Positions 33,293-40,976 of a DNA stretch of 51,562 bases are shown in pieces. The stretch comes from Mycobacterium sp. 1100029.7. Its GTDB lineage: Bacteria; Actinomycetota; Actinomycetes; Mycobacteriales; Mycobacteriaceae. The notes under the pieces are model-generated. The model saw only the letters and a program-made list of their open reading frames with translations. It ran no database searches and had not been told where the DNA came from. The stretch spans positions 1 to 51,562 of the forward strand of contig NZ_LZSC01000055.1 of assembly GCF_001665235.1 (NCBI RefSeq), read 5' to 3'. Within the stretch, counting starts at the first letter, position 1; every line of letters begins with the position of its first letter. The position numbers and the translations under genes were made by a program.

Positions 33293-35293
33293 TTATGAAT
33301 CTCCTTTTGCTTGACCATTCTCGGGGGCTTCGACTCGCGCCAGGACCGCGCCGACTTCGACTTGTTGACCGGTCGTCACGTCCAGTGAGCTCAGTACGCC
33401 GTCGGCGGGCGCGGTGATGGTGTGCTCCATTTTCATTGCTTCCAGCCAGATCAGCGGTTGCCCGGCCGTCACGGTGTCACCGACCTGCGCACCGAGCCGG
33501 ATGACGTTGCCCGGCATCGGGGCCACCAGCGACCCCTTGGCGACCGACGATCCCGGCTCGGGAAATCGGGGGACCGCATCCAGATGAACCGGCCCGCGCG
33601 CGGAGTCGACGTAGACGTCGCGGCCGTACCGGCCGACCGCGAAGCTGCATGCGACGCCATTGGCGTCGGCCAGCACCACCTCGGCGGGTGTGGCCGACAC
33701 CAGCTGCACCGCCGCGTCGTCGGACAGTTCCAATCCCGTTCGGGTGAAGCGATATTCGATTCGGTGTTCGTTGCCTGCGTCGTCACGGTAGGTCTTGGCT
33801 TGGTAGCCGGAGGTCAGGTTGCGCCAGCCGCTGGGCAGCGTGCCGAACACCGCGGCAGTCGCGCGGTTGTGCGCGGCGTCGGCGAGTGCGGCCGCGATCA
33901 CCGACGCACGCACGACGCCCTCGTCGGCCAACGGCGCGGCCAGCCGGGCCAGGCCGTGGGTGTCGAAGAACGCGGTGTCGGTCGCCCCGTCCAGGAACGC
34001 CTGATGCCGCAGCACATTCACCAACAGTTCGCGGTTGGTCCGCAACCCGTGCAGCTTGGTCCGGGCCAACGCGTCGGCGAGGACCAGCGCGGCCTGCCGT
34101 CGGGTCGGCGCGTAGCAGATGACCTTGGCCAGCATGGGGTCGTAGTGGATCGAGACCGTCGAGCCGTCGACGATGCCGGAGTCCAGGCGGATTCCGGTGC
34201 GTCGCTGCAGCGAGTCGAACTGTGCCCGCACGCCCGGCACGGCGAAGGTGTGCACCAGGCCGGCCTGCGGCTGCCAGCCGCGTGCCGGATCTTCGGCGTA
34301 CAGCCGCGCTTCGATGGAATGCCCTTGCGCGGCAGGCGGTTGCGGGTCGATGCGGCCACCGTCGGCGATGGCGAGCTGGAGCTGGACCAGGTCGGTGCCG
34401 GTGGTCTCCTCGGTGACCGGATGCTCGACCTGTAGCCGGGTGTTCATCTCGAGGAAGAAGAAGTCGCCGTCGTCATCGGCCAGGAACTCCACCGTTCCGG
34501 CCCCGGCGTAACCGATCGCGCTGGCCGCCAGTCGAGCCGCATCGAAGAGCTTGTCTCGCATGCCCGGAATGCGCTCCACCAAGGGGGAGGGGGCTTCTTC
34601 GATGATCTTCTGGTGGCGCCGCTGAATCGAGCATTCGCGTTCGCCGACGGCCCACACCGTGCCATGAGTGTCGGCGAGGACCTGGACCTCCACGTGGTGG
34701 CCGGTGGGCAGATAGCGCTCGCAGAACACCGTCGGGTCACCGAAGGCGGATTGCGCTTCGCGTTGAGCGGCCGCGACTTCGCCTGGCAGAGCGGACAACT
34801 CGTGCACCACCCGCATGCCGCGGCCACCGCCGCCCGCGGAGGCCTTGACCAGCACCGGCAGCTGTTCCTGTGTGACCGTGTCGGGGTCGAGTTCGTCGAG
34901 CACCGGCACTCCGGCCGAGGCCATCAGCTTCTTGGACTCGATCTTGGAGCCCATCGCACGCACCGCGTCCACCGGCGGGCCGATCCAGGTCAGACCCGCA
35001 TCCTGGACGGCGGCCGCGAACTCGGCGTTCTCCGAGAGGAATCCGTAACCGGGATGGATGGCATCGGCCCCCGCGGCCCGGGCGGCGGCGATGATGGCCT
35101 CGGCGTTGAGGTAGTCGTTCGTCTTGGGCAGCCGCACCCGCGCGTCGGCCTCGGCGACGTGGGGAGCACCGGCATCGGGTTCGGTGTAGACCGCGACGGT
35201 GCCCACGCCGAGGCGCCGGCAGGTGGCAAACACCCGCCGCGCGATCTCGCCGCGGTTGGCAACCAGGACTCGAGTGATTCCCATGGGGCTCAC
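33293..35293 (-). CDS. accA2: Acyl-CoA carboxylase biotin-carrying alpha subunit AccA2
   Basis: The 666-residue protein has an N-terminal biotin carboxylase of the ATP-grasp type (RVLVANRGEIARRVF, then KASAGGGGRGMRVV, then EMNTRLQVEHPVTE). A C-terminal biotinyl domain has the attachment site EAMKMEHT (the Lys about 45 residues from the end). With AccD2 it carboxylates an acyl-CoA. I use the GTG at 35293, whose GTGA overlap with the accD2 stop matches the other junctions here. An ATG at 35284 would remove three residues. The biotinyl domain and overall size resemble methylcrotonyl/geranyl-CoA carboxylase alpha subunits. It corresponds to Rv0973c. Confidence 0.94.
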   Translation of the reverse strand: MSPMGITRVLVANRGEIARRVFATCRRLGVGTVAVYTEPDAGAPHVAEADARVRLPKTNDYLNAEAIIAAARAAGADAIHPGYGFLSENAEFAAAVQDAGLTWIGPPVDAVRAMGSKIESKKLMASAGVPVLDELDPDTVTQEQLPVLVKASAGGGGRGMRVVHELSALPGEVAAAQREAQSAFGDPTVFCERYLPTGHHVEVQVLADTHGTVWAVGERECSIQRRHQKIIEEAPSPLVERIPGMRDKLFDAARLAASAIGYAGAGTVEFLADDDGDFFFLEMNTRLQVEHPVTEETTGTDLVQLQLAIADGGRIDPQPPAAQGHSIEARLYAEDPARGWQPQAGLVHTFAVPGVRAQFDSLQRRTGIRLDSGIVDGSTVSIHYDPMLAKVICYAPTRRQAALVLADALARTKLHGLRTNRELLVNVLRHQAFLDGATDTAFFDTHGLARLAAPLADEGVVRASVIAAALADAAHNRATAAVFGTLPSGWRNLTSGYQAKTYRDDAGNEHRIEYRFTRTGLELSDDAAVQLVSATPAEVVLADANGVACSFAVGRYGRDVYVDSARGPVHLDAVPRFPEPGSSVAKGSLVAPMPGNVIRLGAQVGDTVTAGQPLIWLEAMKMEHTITAPADGVLSSLDVTTGQQVEVGAVLARVEAPENGQAKGDS

Positions 35294-36885
35294 ATCCGGA
35301 AGACGCCGAAGTTCGACGTCCCCTTGATCGGGCCATTTGCGATGGCGGACAGACACATTCCCAATACTGTGCGGGTGTCACGCGGATCGATCACCCCGTC
35401 GTCGTAGAGCATTCCGGACAACACCATCGGCAGCGACTCAGCCTCGATCTGGCCCTCGACGGCGGCGCGCATCGCGGCGTCGGCGTCCTCGTCGACGGTC
35501 TGCCCCCGCGCCTCGGCCGCCGCGCGGCTGACGATCGAGAGCACGCCGGCCAGCTGGACCCCGCCCATCACCGCCGATTTGGCGCTGGGCCACGCGAACA
35601 GGAATCGGGGATCGTACGCCCGTCCGCACATGCCGTAGTGACCCGCGCCGTAGGACGCGCCGAGCAGCAGCGAGATATGCGGCACCGTCGAGTTGGAGAC
35701 GGCGTTGATCATCATCGAGCCGTGCTTGATCATGCCGCCTTCCTCGTAGTCCTTGCCGACCATATATCCGGTGGTGTTGTGCAAGAACAACAATGGCGTG
35801 TCGTAGCGGTTGGCCAGCTGAATGAACTGGGTGGCCTTCTGCGATTCCTCGCTGAACAACACGCCGCGGTGGTTGGCCAGGATGCCGATCGGGTAGCCGC
35901 ACAGCGTCGCCCAGCCGGTCACCAGCGACGAGCCGTACATCGGCTTGAACTCGTCGAATTCGGATCCGTCGACGACGCGGGCGATCACGTCGCGCGGGTC
36001 GAACGGGATGCGCAGATCCGACGACACGATGCCGATCAGTTCCTCGGCATCGAACAACGGCTCGACGACGGGGCGCGGCCTCGGGCCCTGCTTGACCCAG
36101 TTCAGCCGGGCGACGATGCGTCGGCCGATGCGGATCGCGTCGAGCTCGTCGACAGCGAAATAGTCGGCCAGACCCGAAGTGCGGGCGTGCATTTCGGCCC
36201 CACCCAGCGATTCGTCGTCGGATTCTTCGCCGGTGGCCATCTTCACCAGCGGGGGACCGGCCAGGAACACCTTCGACCGTTCCTTGATCATCACCACGTG
36301 ATCGGACATGCCGGGGATGTAGGCGCCGCCCGCCGTGGAGTTTCCGAACACCAGCGCGATGGTCGGAATGTTGGCCGCCGAGAGCCGGGTCAGATCGCGG
36401 AACATCTGACCGCCCGGGACGAAGATCTCCTTCTGGGTGGGCAGGTCGGCGCCGCCGGATTCGACCAGGGACACCACGGGTAACCGGTTCTGCAGCGCGA
36501 TCTGGTTGGCCCGCAGAATCTTCTTCAGCGTCCATGGGTTGCTGGTGCCGCCCTTGACGGTCGGATCGTTGGCGACGATCAGGCATTCCACACCCTCGAC
36601 CGCGCCGATGCCCACCACGACGCTGGCCCCCAGGGTGAAGGAGCTGCCGTAGGCCGCCAACGGGCTGAGCTCGAGAAACGGCGAATCCGGATCCAGGAGG
36701 AGTTCGATGCGTTCGCGCGCGGTCAGCTTGCCGCGAGCATGGTGGCGCTCAACATATTTCGCGCCGCCCCCGGCCAGAGCCTTGCCGTGTTCGGCATCGA
36801 TCTCGGCGAGCTTGGTGACCATCGCCTCGGCCGCGTCGGAGTAGGTGGATGCCTTCGGATCGAGGGTGGACTTCAACACGGTCAC
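35290..36885 (-). CDS. accD2: Acyl-CoA carboxylase carboxyltransferase beta subunit AccD2
   Basis: The 531-residue protein has the two crotonase-like carboxyltransferase halves. Oxyanion segments are ESGGADLPTQKEIF with FGNSTAGGAYIPGMSD in the first half, and NTTGYMVGKDYEEGGMIKHG with SYGAGHYGMCGRAYDPRF in the second. The latter features (GKDYE, GAGHYGMCGRAYDPRF) are typical of methylcrotonyl-CoA or geranyl-CoA carboxylase rather than propionyl-CoA carboxylase. The GTG start overlaps the fadE13 stop as GTGA, and its own stop overlaps accA2. It corresponds to Rv0974c. Confidence 0.94.
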   Translation of the reverse strand: MTVLKSTLDPKASTYSDAAEAMVTKLAEIDAEHGKALAGGGAKYVERHHARGKLTARERIELLLDPDSPFLELSPLAAYGSSFTLGASVVVGIGAVEGVECLIVANDPTVKGGTSNPWTLKKILRANQIALQNRLPVVSLVESGGADLPTQKEIFVPGGQMFRDLTRLSAANIPTIALVFGNSTAGGAYIPGMSDHVVMIKERSKVFLAGPPLVKMATGEESDDESLGGAEMHARTSGLADYFAVDELDAIRIGRRIVARLNWVKQGPRPRPVVEPLFDAEELIGIVSSDLRIPFDPRDVIARVVDGSEFDEFKPMYGSSLVTGWATLCGYPIGILANHRGVLFSEESQKATQFIQLANRYDTPLLFLHNTTGYMVGKDYEEGGMIKHGSMMINAVSNSTVPHISLLLGASYGAGHYGMCGRAYDPRFLFAWPSAKSAVMGGVQLAGVLSIVSRAAAEARGQTVDEDADAAMRAAVEGQIEAESLPMVLSGMLYDDGVIDPRDTRTVLGMCLSAIANGPIKGTSNFGVFRM

Positions 36886-38030
36886 GATTGGAATCCCAGC
36901 AGTTTGGCGGACAGTGCGGTCAGGATCTCAGTGGTTCCGCCGCCGATACCCAGAATTCGCATGTCCCGGTACTGGCGTTCGACTTCGGATTCGGCCATGT
37001 AGCCCATGCCGCCGAAGAGCTGAACGGCTTGATTGGCAACCCATTCGCCGGCCTCGACGGCGGTGTTCTTGGCGAAACACACCTGCGGGATCAGATTCGT
37101 CTCGCCGGCGAGCTGGCGCTCCACGACGTGTCGCGAATACACCCGGGCGACGTCGATGCGCCGGGCCATTTCGGCCAAGGTGTTCTGCACCGACTGACGC
37201 GAAATCAGCGGCCGCCCGAAGGTGTCCCGGTCGCGACACCACTGCACGGTGATGTCCAGACACCGCTGCGCACTCGAATAGGCTTGCGCGGCAAGGCCGA
37301 TGCGCTCAGAGACGAAAGCCTGCGCGATCTGGGCGAAGCCGCTGTTCTCGACGCCGACCAGGTTGGCCACCGGGACCCGCACGTCGGTGTAGGACAGCTC
37401 GGCGGTGTCGGAAGACCGCCAGCCCATCTTGTCCAGCTTGCGGCTGACCTCGAATCCGGGCGTGCCCTTCTCGACGACCAGCAGCGAAACCCCTGCTGCG
37501 CCGGGGCCTCCGGTGCGCGCCGCGGTGACGACGTAGTCGGCGCGCACTCCGGAAGTGATGTAGGTCTTGGCGCCGTTGACGACATAGTGGTCACCGTCCC
37601 GCACCGCACTGGTCCGCAAGTGCCCGACGTCGGAACCGCCGCCGGGTTCGGTGATGGCCAGCGAACCGATCTTCTCCCCGGCCAGCGTCGGCCGCACGAA
37701 TTCGTCGATCAGCCGCTGATCACCGGAGGCGATCATGTGCGGCACCGCGATGCCACAGGTGAACAGGGAGGCGAAGACACCGCCGGGGGCACCGGCCTGA
37801 TGGAACTCCTCGCAGATGACCACCGCGTCGGCGCCGTCGCCGTCACCGCCGCCGACCGCTTCGGGCAGGCCCGCGCCCAACAGGCCGGCGGCACCGGCAC
37901 GCCGATGTAGGTCGCGGGGCAAGTCGCCGGTGCGCTCCCACTCGTCGACGTGCGGCAGGATCTCGCGTTCGGTGAAGGAGCGCACCGTCTTTCGTAGCTG
38001 CTCGCGCTCGGGGGTGGTCCAGATGTTCAC
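36882..38030 (-). CDS. fadE13: Acyl-CoA dehydrogenase FadE13
   Basis: The 382-residue protein starts MNIWTTPEREQLRKTVRSF, a typical ACAD N-terminus. It has SLAITEPGGGSDVGHLRTSA near residue 123, QLFGGMGYMAESEVERQYRDMRI near residue 340, and a GTTEI segment near the C-terminus with the usual Glu. It oxidises an acyl-CoA, perhaps a branched one such as isovaleryl- or citronellyl-CoA. The GTG at 38030 overlaps the AtuA-like stop as GTGA and is preceded by AAAGG. The frame stays open upstream to 39155 but that part is antiparallel shadow of the preceding gene. It corresponds to Rv0975c. Confidence 0.92.
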   Translation of the reverse strand: MNIWTTPEREQLRKTVRSFTEREILPHVDEWERTGDLPRDLHRRAGAAGLLGAGLPEAVGGGDGDGADAVVICEEFHQAGAPGGVFASLFTCGIAVPHMIASGDQRLIDEFVRPTLAGEKIGSLAITEPGGGSDVGHLRTSAVRDGDHYVVNGAKTYITSGVRADYVVTAARTGGPGAAGVSLLVVEKGTPGFEVSRKLDKMGWRSSDTAELSYTDVRVPVANLVGVENSGFAQIAQAFVSERIGLAAQAYSSAQRCLDITVQWCRDRDTFGRPLISRQSVQNTLAEMARRIDVARVYSRHVVERQLAGETNLIPQVCFAKNTAVEAGEWVANQAVQLFGGMGYMAESEVERQYRDMRILGIGGGTTEILTALSAKLLGFQS

Positions 38031-39748
38031 AGAAGCCTTTCCGGGATGTCGACGTGGCGGCTGCGGAGCCATTCGCCCAGGCCTTTGGCCTGGGGGTCGA
38101 ACCGTGCTTGGTAGGCGACGCCCTGACCGAGGATGCCTTCGATCACGAAGTTCACTGCGCGCAGGTTGGGCAACACGTGGCGGGTCACGTCGAGGTCGGC
38201 CGCCTCGGGCAGCAACTCCTTGAGCAGCTCGACGGTCAACGTGTTGGCCAGCCAACGCCATTGGTCGTCGGTGCGCACCCACACGCCGATGTTGGCCGAG
38301 CCGCCCTTGTCGCCGCTGCGCGCCCCGGCGATGCGGCCCAGCGGCGCGCGCCGGGTGGGTCCGTCCGGCAGCGGCGGCGGCAACGGCGGCTGGGCGGCCG
38401 GCGCTAGTTCCAAAGTATCCGTGGCGCAAGCGATGTCGACACGAGTGTCGTCGGCGTGCACCGCGATATGGGGCACCGCGGTGGCCTCGACGTAGCCCGC
38501 GGTGAATACGCCGTAGACCTGCCCTTCGCCGGGCGGGGCGGTCACGTGGAAACCGGGATAGCTGGCTAGCGCCAATTCGACTGCTGCCGAGGAGAATTGA
38601 CGGCCCACATTCGCTGGATCGGGGTCGCGGACCACACAGCGCAGCAAGGCGCTGGCGGCTTCCTCGGTGTCGGCGTCGGGGTGGTCGGTGCGCGCCAGCG
38701 TCCACTCCAGTTCGGCGGGCTTGACGGTGAGCCCGGCTTCGAGCTGGCGGCGGACCAGGTCGGCCTTGGCGTCGATGTCCAACCCCGTCAGCACGAAGGT
38801 CATCGCGTTGCGGAAGCCGCCGATGCTGTTCAACGACACCTTGAGCGTGGGCGGCGGCGGTTCGCCGACCACGCCACTGATGCGCACCCGATCCGGGCCG
38901 TCGGAGGACAGCTCGACGGTGTCCATCCGGGCCGTCACGTCCGGGTTGGCGTAGCGGGCGCCGGTGATCTCGTAGAGCAACTGCGCGGTGACGGTGTCGA
39001 CACTGACCAGCCCGCCGGTGCCCGGGTGTTTGGTGATCACCGACGACCCGTCGGCGTTGACCTCGGCCAGCGGGAAGCCGGCGTGGACGAGACCGGAGGA
39101 CTCCGAAATCTCGGTGAAGAACGCGTAGTTGCCGCCGGTGGCCTGCACGCCGCATTCGATGACGTGACCGGCCACCACCGCGCCGGCGAGCTCGTTGTAG
39201 TCGGTGCGGCCCCAGCCGAAATGCGCGGCGGCCGCGCCGACGATCACCGAGGCGTCGGTGACCCGGCCGGTGACGACGACGTCGGCTCCGTCGCCCAGGC
39301 AGTCCACGATGCCCCAGGCGCCCAGGTAGGCATTCGCGGTCAGTGGAGAGCCCAGGCCCAGCTCGGCCGCGCGCGGTGTCAGGTCGTCACCCTCGACGTA
39401 GGCCACCCGGGCTGCAATGCCGAGTCGCTCGGCCAGCGCGCGGATCGCCTCGGCCAGACCGGCCGGGTTGAGGCCGCCGGCGTTGGCGACGATGCGCACC
39501 CCGCGGTCCCGGGCCTCGCCCAGGCAGTCCTCGAGCTGGGTCAGAAATGTCTTGGCGTAGCCGCGTTCGGGGTGCTTCATCTTGTCGCGGCCCAGGATGA
39601 GCATGGTCAGCTCGGCCAGATAGTCACCGGTGAGGTAGTTCACGGAGCCGCCGGTCAGCATCTCCCGCATCGCGGAGAGCCGGTCGCCGTAGAAGCCCGA
39701 GCAGTTCGCGATCCGGACAGCATCAGGACGCCCAGTCGCAGAGGCCAT
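38027..39748 (-). CDS. AtuA-like protein (DUF1446, acyclic terpene utilization family)
   Basis: The 573-residue protein belongs to the DUF1446/AtuA family. It begins RIANCSGFYGDRLSAMREML and contains NAGGLNPAGLAEAIRALA, VTGRVTDASVIVGAAAAHFGW, and GGNYAFF. The C-terminal part carries RSGDKGGSANIGVW, typical of the AtuA C-terminal domain. AtuA is required for citronellol/geraniol degradation in Pseudomonas but its reaction is not known. The ATG at 39748 lies 6 nt after GGAGG, the best ribosome-binding site in the operon, as expected for the first gene. It corresponds to Rv0976c. Confidence 0.85.
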   Translation of the reverse strand: MASATGRPDAVRIANCSGFYGDRLSAMREMLTGGSVNYLTGDYLAELTMLILGRDKMKHPERGYAKTFLTQLEDCLGEARDRGVRIVANAGGLNPAGLAEAIRALAERLGIAARVAYVEGDDLTPRAAELGLGSPLTANAYLGAWGIVDCLGDGADVVVTGRVTDASVIVGAAAAHFGWGRTDYNELAGAVVAGHVIECGVQATGGNYAFFTEISESSGLVHAGFPLAEVNADGSSVITKHPGTGGLVSVDTVTAQLLYEITGARYANPDVTARMDTVELSSDGPDRVRISGVVGEPPPPTLKVSLNSIGGFRNAMTFVLTGLDIDAKADLVRRQLEAGLTVKPAELEWTLARTDHPDADTEEAASALLRCVVRDPDPANVGRQFSSAAVELALASYPGFHVTAPPGEGQVYGVFTAGYVEATAVPHIAVHADDTRVDIACATDTLELAPAAQPPLPPPLPDGPTRRAPLGRIAGARSGDKGGSANIGVWVRTDDQWRWLANTLTVELLKELLPEAADLDVTRHVLPNLRAVNFVIEGILGQGVAYQARFDPQAKGLGEWLRSRHVDIPERLL

Positions 39749-39820
39749 GGGCGTCCTCCATTCGGGAATTACCGGTCCTCGACCAACCAACCACCCGGTA
39801 GGTTAGCGGGTACCGGCGGT
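39749..39820 (-). promoter_or_regulatory. Promoter/operator region of the AtuA-acc-fad operon
   Basis: On the minus strand TAACCT (about 39801-39806) fits a -10 hexamer. The flank holds ACCAACCAACC on the plus strand (about 39780-39790) followed by GGTTAGCGG, imperfect inverted half-sites resembling TetR operators. GGAGG precedes the ATG. The regulator is not in the window. Confidence 0.3.
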
Positions 39821-39882
39821 GTCACGTCAAGGATGCCCGCCGCCGCGCCGGTGGCATAGCCTCCCAGGCCGCACGGTCCGTT

Positions 39883-39911
39883 TTGGCCACCAGCAGGTCA
39901 CCGACTATTCT
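39883..39911 (+). promoter_or_regulatory. Sigma-A-type promoter for rpmF
   Basis: TTGGCC (39883-39888) and TATTCT (39906-39911) are spaced by 17 bp. The expected start near 39918 gives a leader of about 78 nt with GGAGAAGG before the rpmF ATG. Confidence 0.6.
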
Positions 39912-39995
39912 GGAACGCAATCGTCGCCGTCGGCCCCACAGGTCATGCCGCGCGACGCACCGACCCGAAACCCAAATCGAGGAGAAGGCCCGACC

Positions 39996-40169
39996 ATGGC
40001 CGTACCCAAGCGCAGAATGTCGCGCTCGAACACCCGTAGCCGCCGCTCGCAGTGGAAGGCCGAGAAGACCGAGCTCGTCGGCGTGACGGTGGCCGGCCAG
40101 AAGCACAAGGTGCCGCGTCGCCTGCTCAAGGCCGCCCGCCTGGGTCTCATCGACCTCGACCGCCGCTAG
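39996..40169 (+). CDS. rpmF: 50S ribosomal protein L32
   Basis: The 57-residue, Arg/Lys-rich protein begins MAVPKRRMSRSNTRSRRSQW, the universal L32 N-terminus. It contains no cysteine, so the zinc-ribbon of many bacterial L32 proteins is missing; this zinc-independent type is usual in actinobacteria. GGAGAAGG lies 7 nt before the ATG. It corresponds to Rv0979A. In M. tuberculosis PE_PGRS genes flank it; none are present here. Confidence 0.96.
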   Translation: MAVPKRRMSRSNTRSRRSQWKAEKTELVGVTVAGQKHKVPRRLLKAARLGLIDLDRR

Positions 40170-40189
40170 CTGGATTGCCCGATTCCACA

Positions 40190-40208
40190 GCGGGCCCTGC
40201 GGGCCCGC
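40190..40208 (+). terminator. Hairpin after rpmF
   Basis: GCGGGCCC-TGC-GGGCCCGC is a perfect 8-bp stem, 20 nt after the rpmF stop and before the mprA control region. It has no T tract. Confidence 0.5.
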
Positions 40209-40249
40209 CTCGTCATCGAGCAGACATCTCGGGAAATACCCGGCGCGCC

Positions 40250-40269
40250 TCTCAGGCCGCTCTCAGGCC
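40250..40269 (+). promoter_or_regulatory. MprA-type box upstream of mprA
   Basis: TCTCAGGCC occurs at 40250-40258 and 40261-40269, a perfect tandem repeat with an 11-bp period. This is the arrangement described for the MprA box upstream of mprA, so autoregulation is likely. It lies 15 bp before the GTG. Confidence 0.75.
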
Positions 40270-40283
40270 CTAGGACGAAACTA

Positions 40284-40976
40284 GTGGCCGTGCGCATTCT
40301 TGTCGTCGACGACGATCGCGCGGTCCGCGAATCGCTGCGTAGGTCGCTTTCCTTCAACGGCTACTCCGTCGAGTTGGCCAACGACGGTGTCGAGGCGCTG
40401 GAGATCATCTCCAGCGACCGGCCCGACGCGGTCGTGCTGGACGTGATGATGCCGCGGCTGGACGGTCTCGAGGTCTGCCGCCAATTGCGCAGCACCGGTG
40501 ACGACCTGCCGATCCTGGTGCTGACCGCCCGCGACTCGGTTTCCGAGCGGGTGGCCGGCCTGGACGCGGGCGCCGACGACTACCTGCCCAAGCCGTTCGC
40601 CCTCGAAGAGCTGCTGGCGCGGATGCGGGCGCTGCTGCGCCGCACCAAGCCCGACGAGGACGGCGAATCCGTCGCGATGAAGTTCTCTGATCTCGCGCTG
40701 GACCCGGTGACCCGTGAAGTCACGCGCGGTCAGCGTCGGATCAGCCTGACCCGCACCGAGTTCGCGCTGCTGGAGATGCTGATCGCCAACCCGCGCCGGG
40801 TGCTGACCCGCAGCCGCATCCTGGAAGAGGTGTGGGGCTTCGACTTTCCGACCTCCGGGAACGCGCTGGAGGTCTACGTCGGATATCTGCGCCGCAAAAC
40901 CGAGGCCGACGGCGAACCCCGGCTGATCCACACCGTTCGTGGTGTGGGCTATGTCCTGCGGGAGACGCCGCCCTGA
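40284..40976 (+). CDS. mprA: Response regulator MprA
   Basis: The 230-residue OmpR/PhoB-type regulator has a receiver domain with DDD at about 9-11, the phospho-acceptor Asp in VLDVMMP (about residue 53), and the conserved Lys in PKPF near residue 103. A winged-helix DNA-binding domain follows, ending RLIHTVRGVGYVLRETPP. It responds to envelope stress through MprB. The GTG start follows the tandem box directly. The stop overlaps the mprB ATG by one base. It corresponds to Rv0981. Confidence 0.97.
   Translation: MAVRILVVDDDRAVRESLRRSLSFNGYSVELANDGVEALEIISSDRPDAVVLDVMMPRLDGLEVCRQLRSTGDDLPILVLTARDSVSERVAGLDAGADDYLPKPFALEELLARMRALLRRTKPDEDGESVAMKFSDLALDPVTREVTRGQRRISLTRTEFALLEMLIANPRRVLTRSRILEEVWGFDFPTSGNALEVYVGYLRRKTEADGEPRLIHTVRGVGYVLRETPP

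Noticed and set aside
35438..36586. Minus-strand 382-codon frame inside accD2
   Set aside because: It is the out-of-frame shadow of AccD2, rich in Arg, with no recognisable domain.
38031..39155. N-terminal extension of fadE13 to a 757-codon frame
   Set aside because: The extra part lies wholly within the AtuA-like gene and is low-complexity; the GTG at 38030 gives the normal family length and a GTGA junction.
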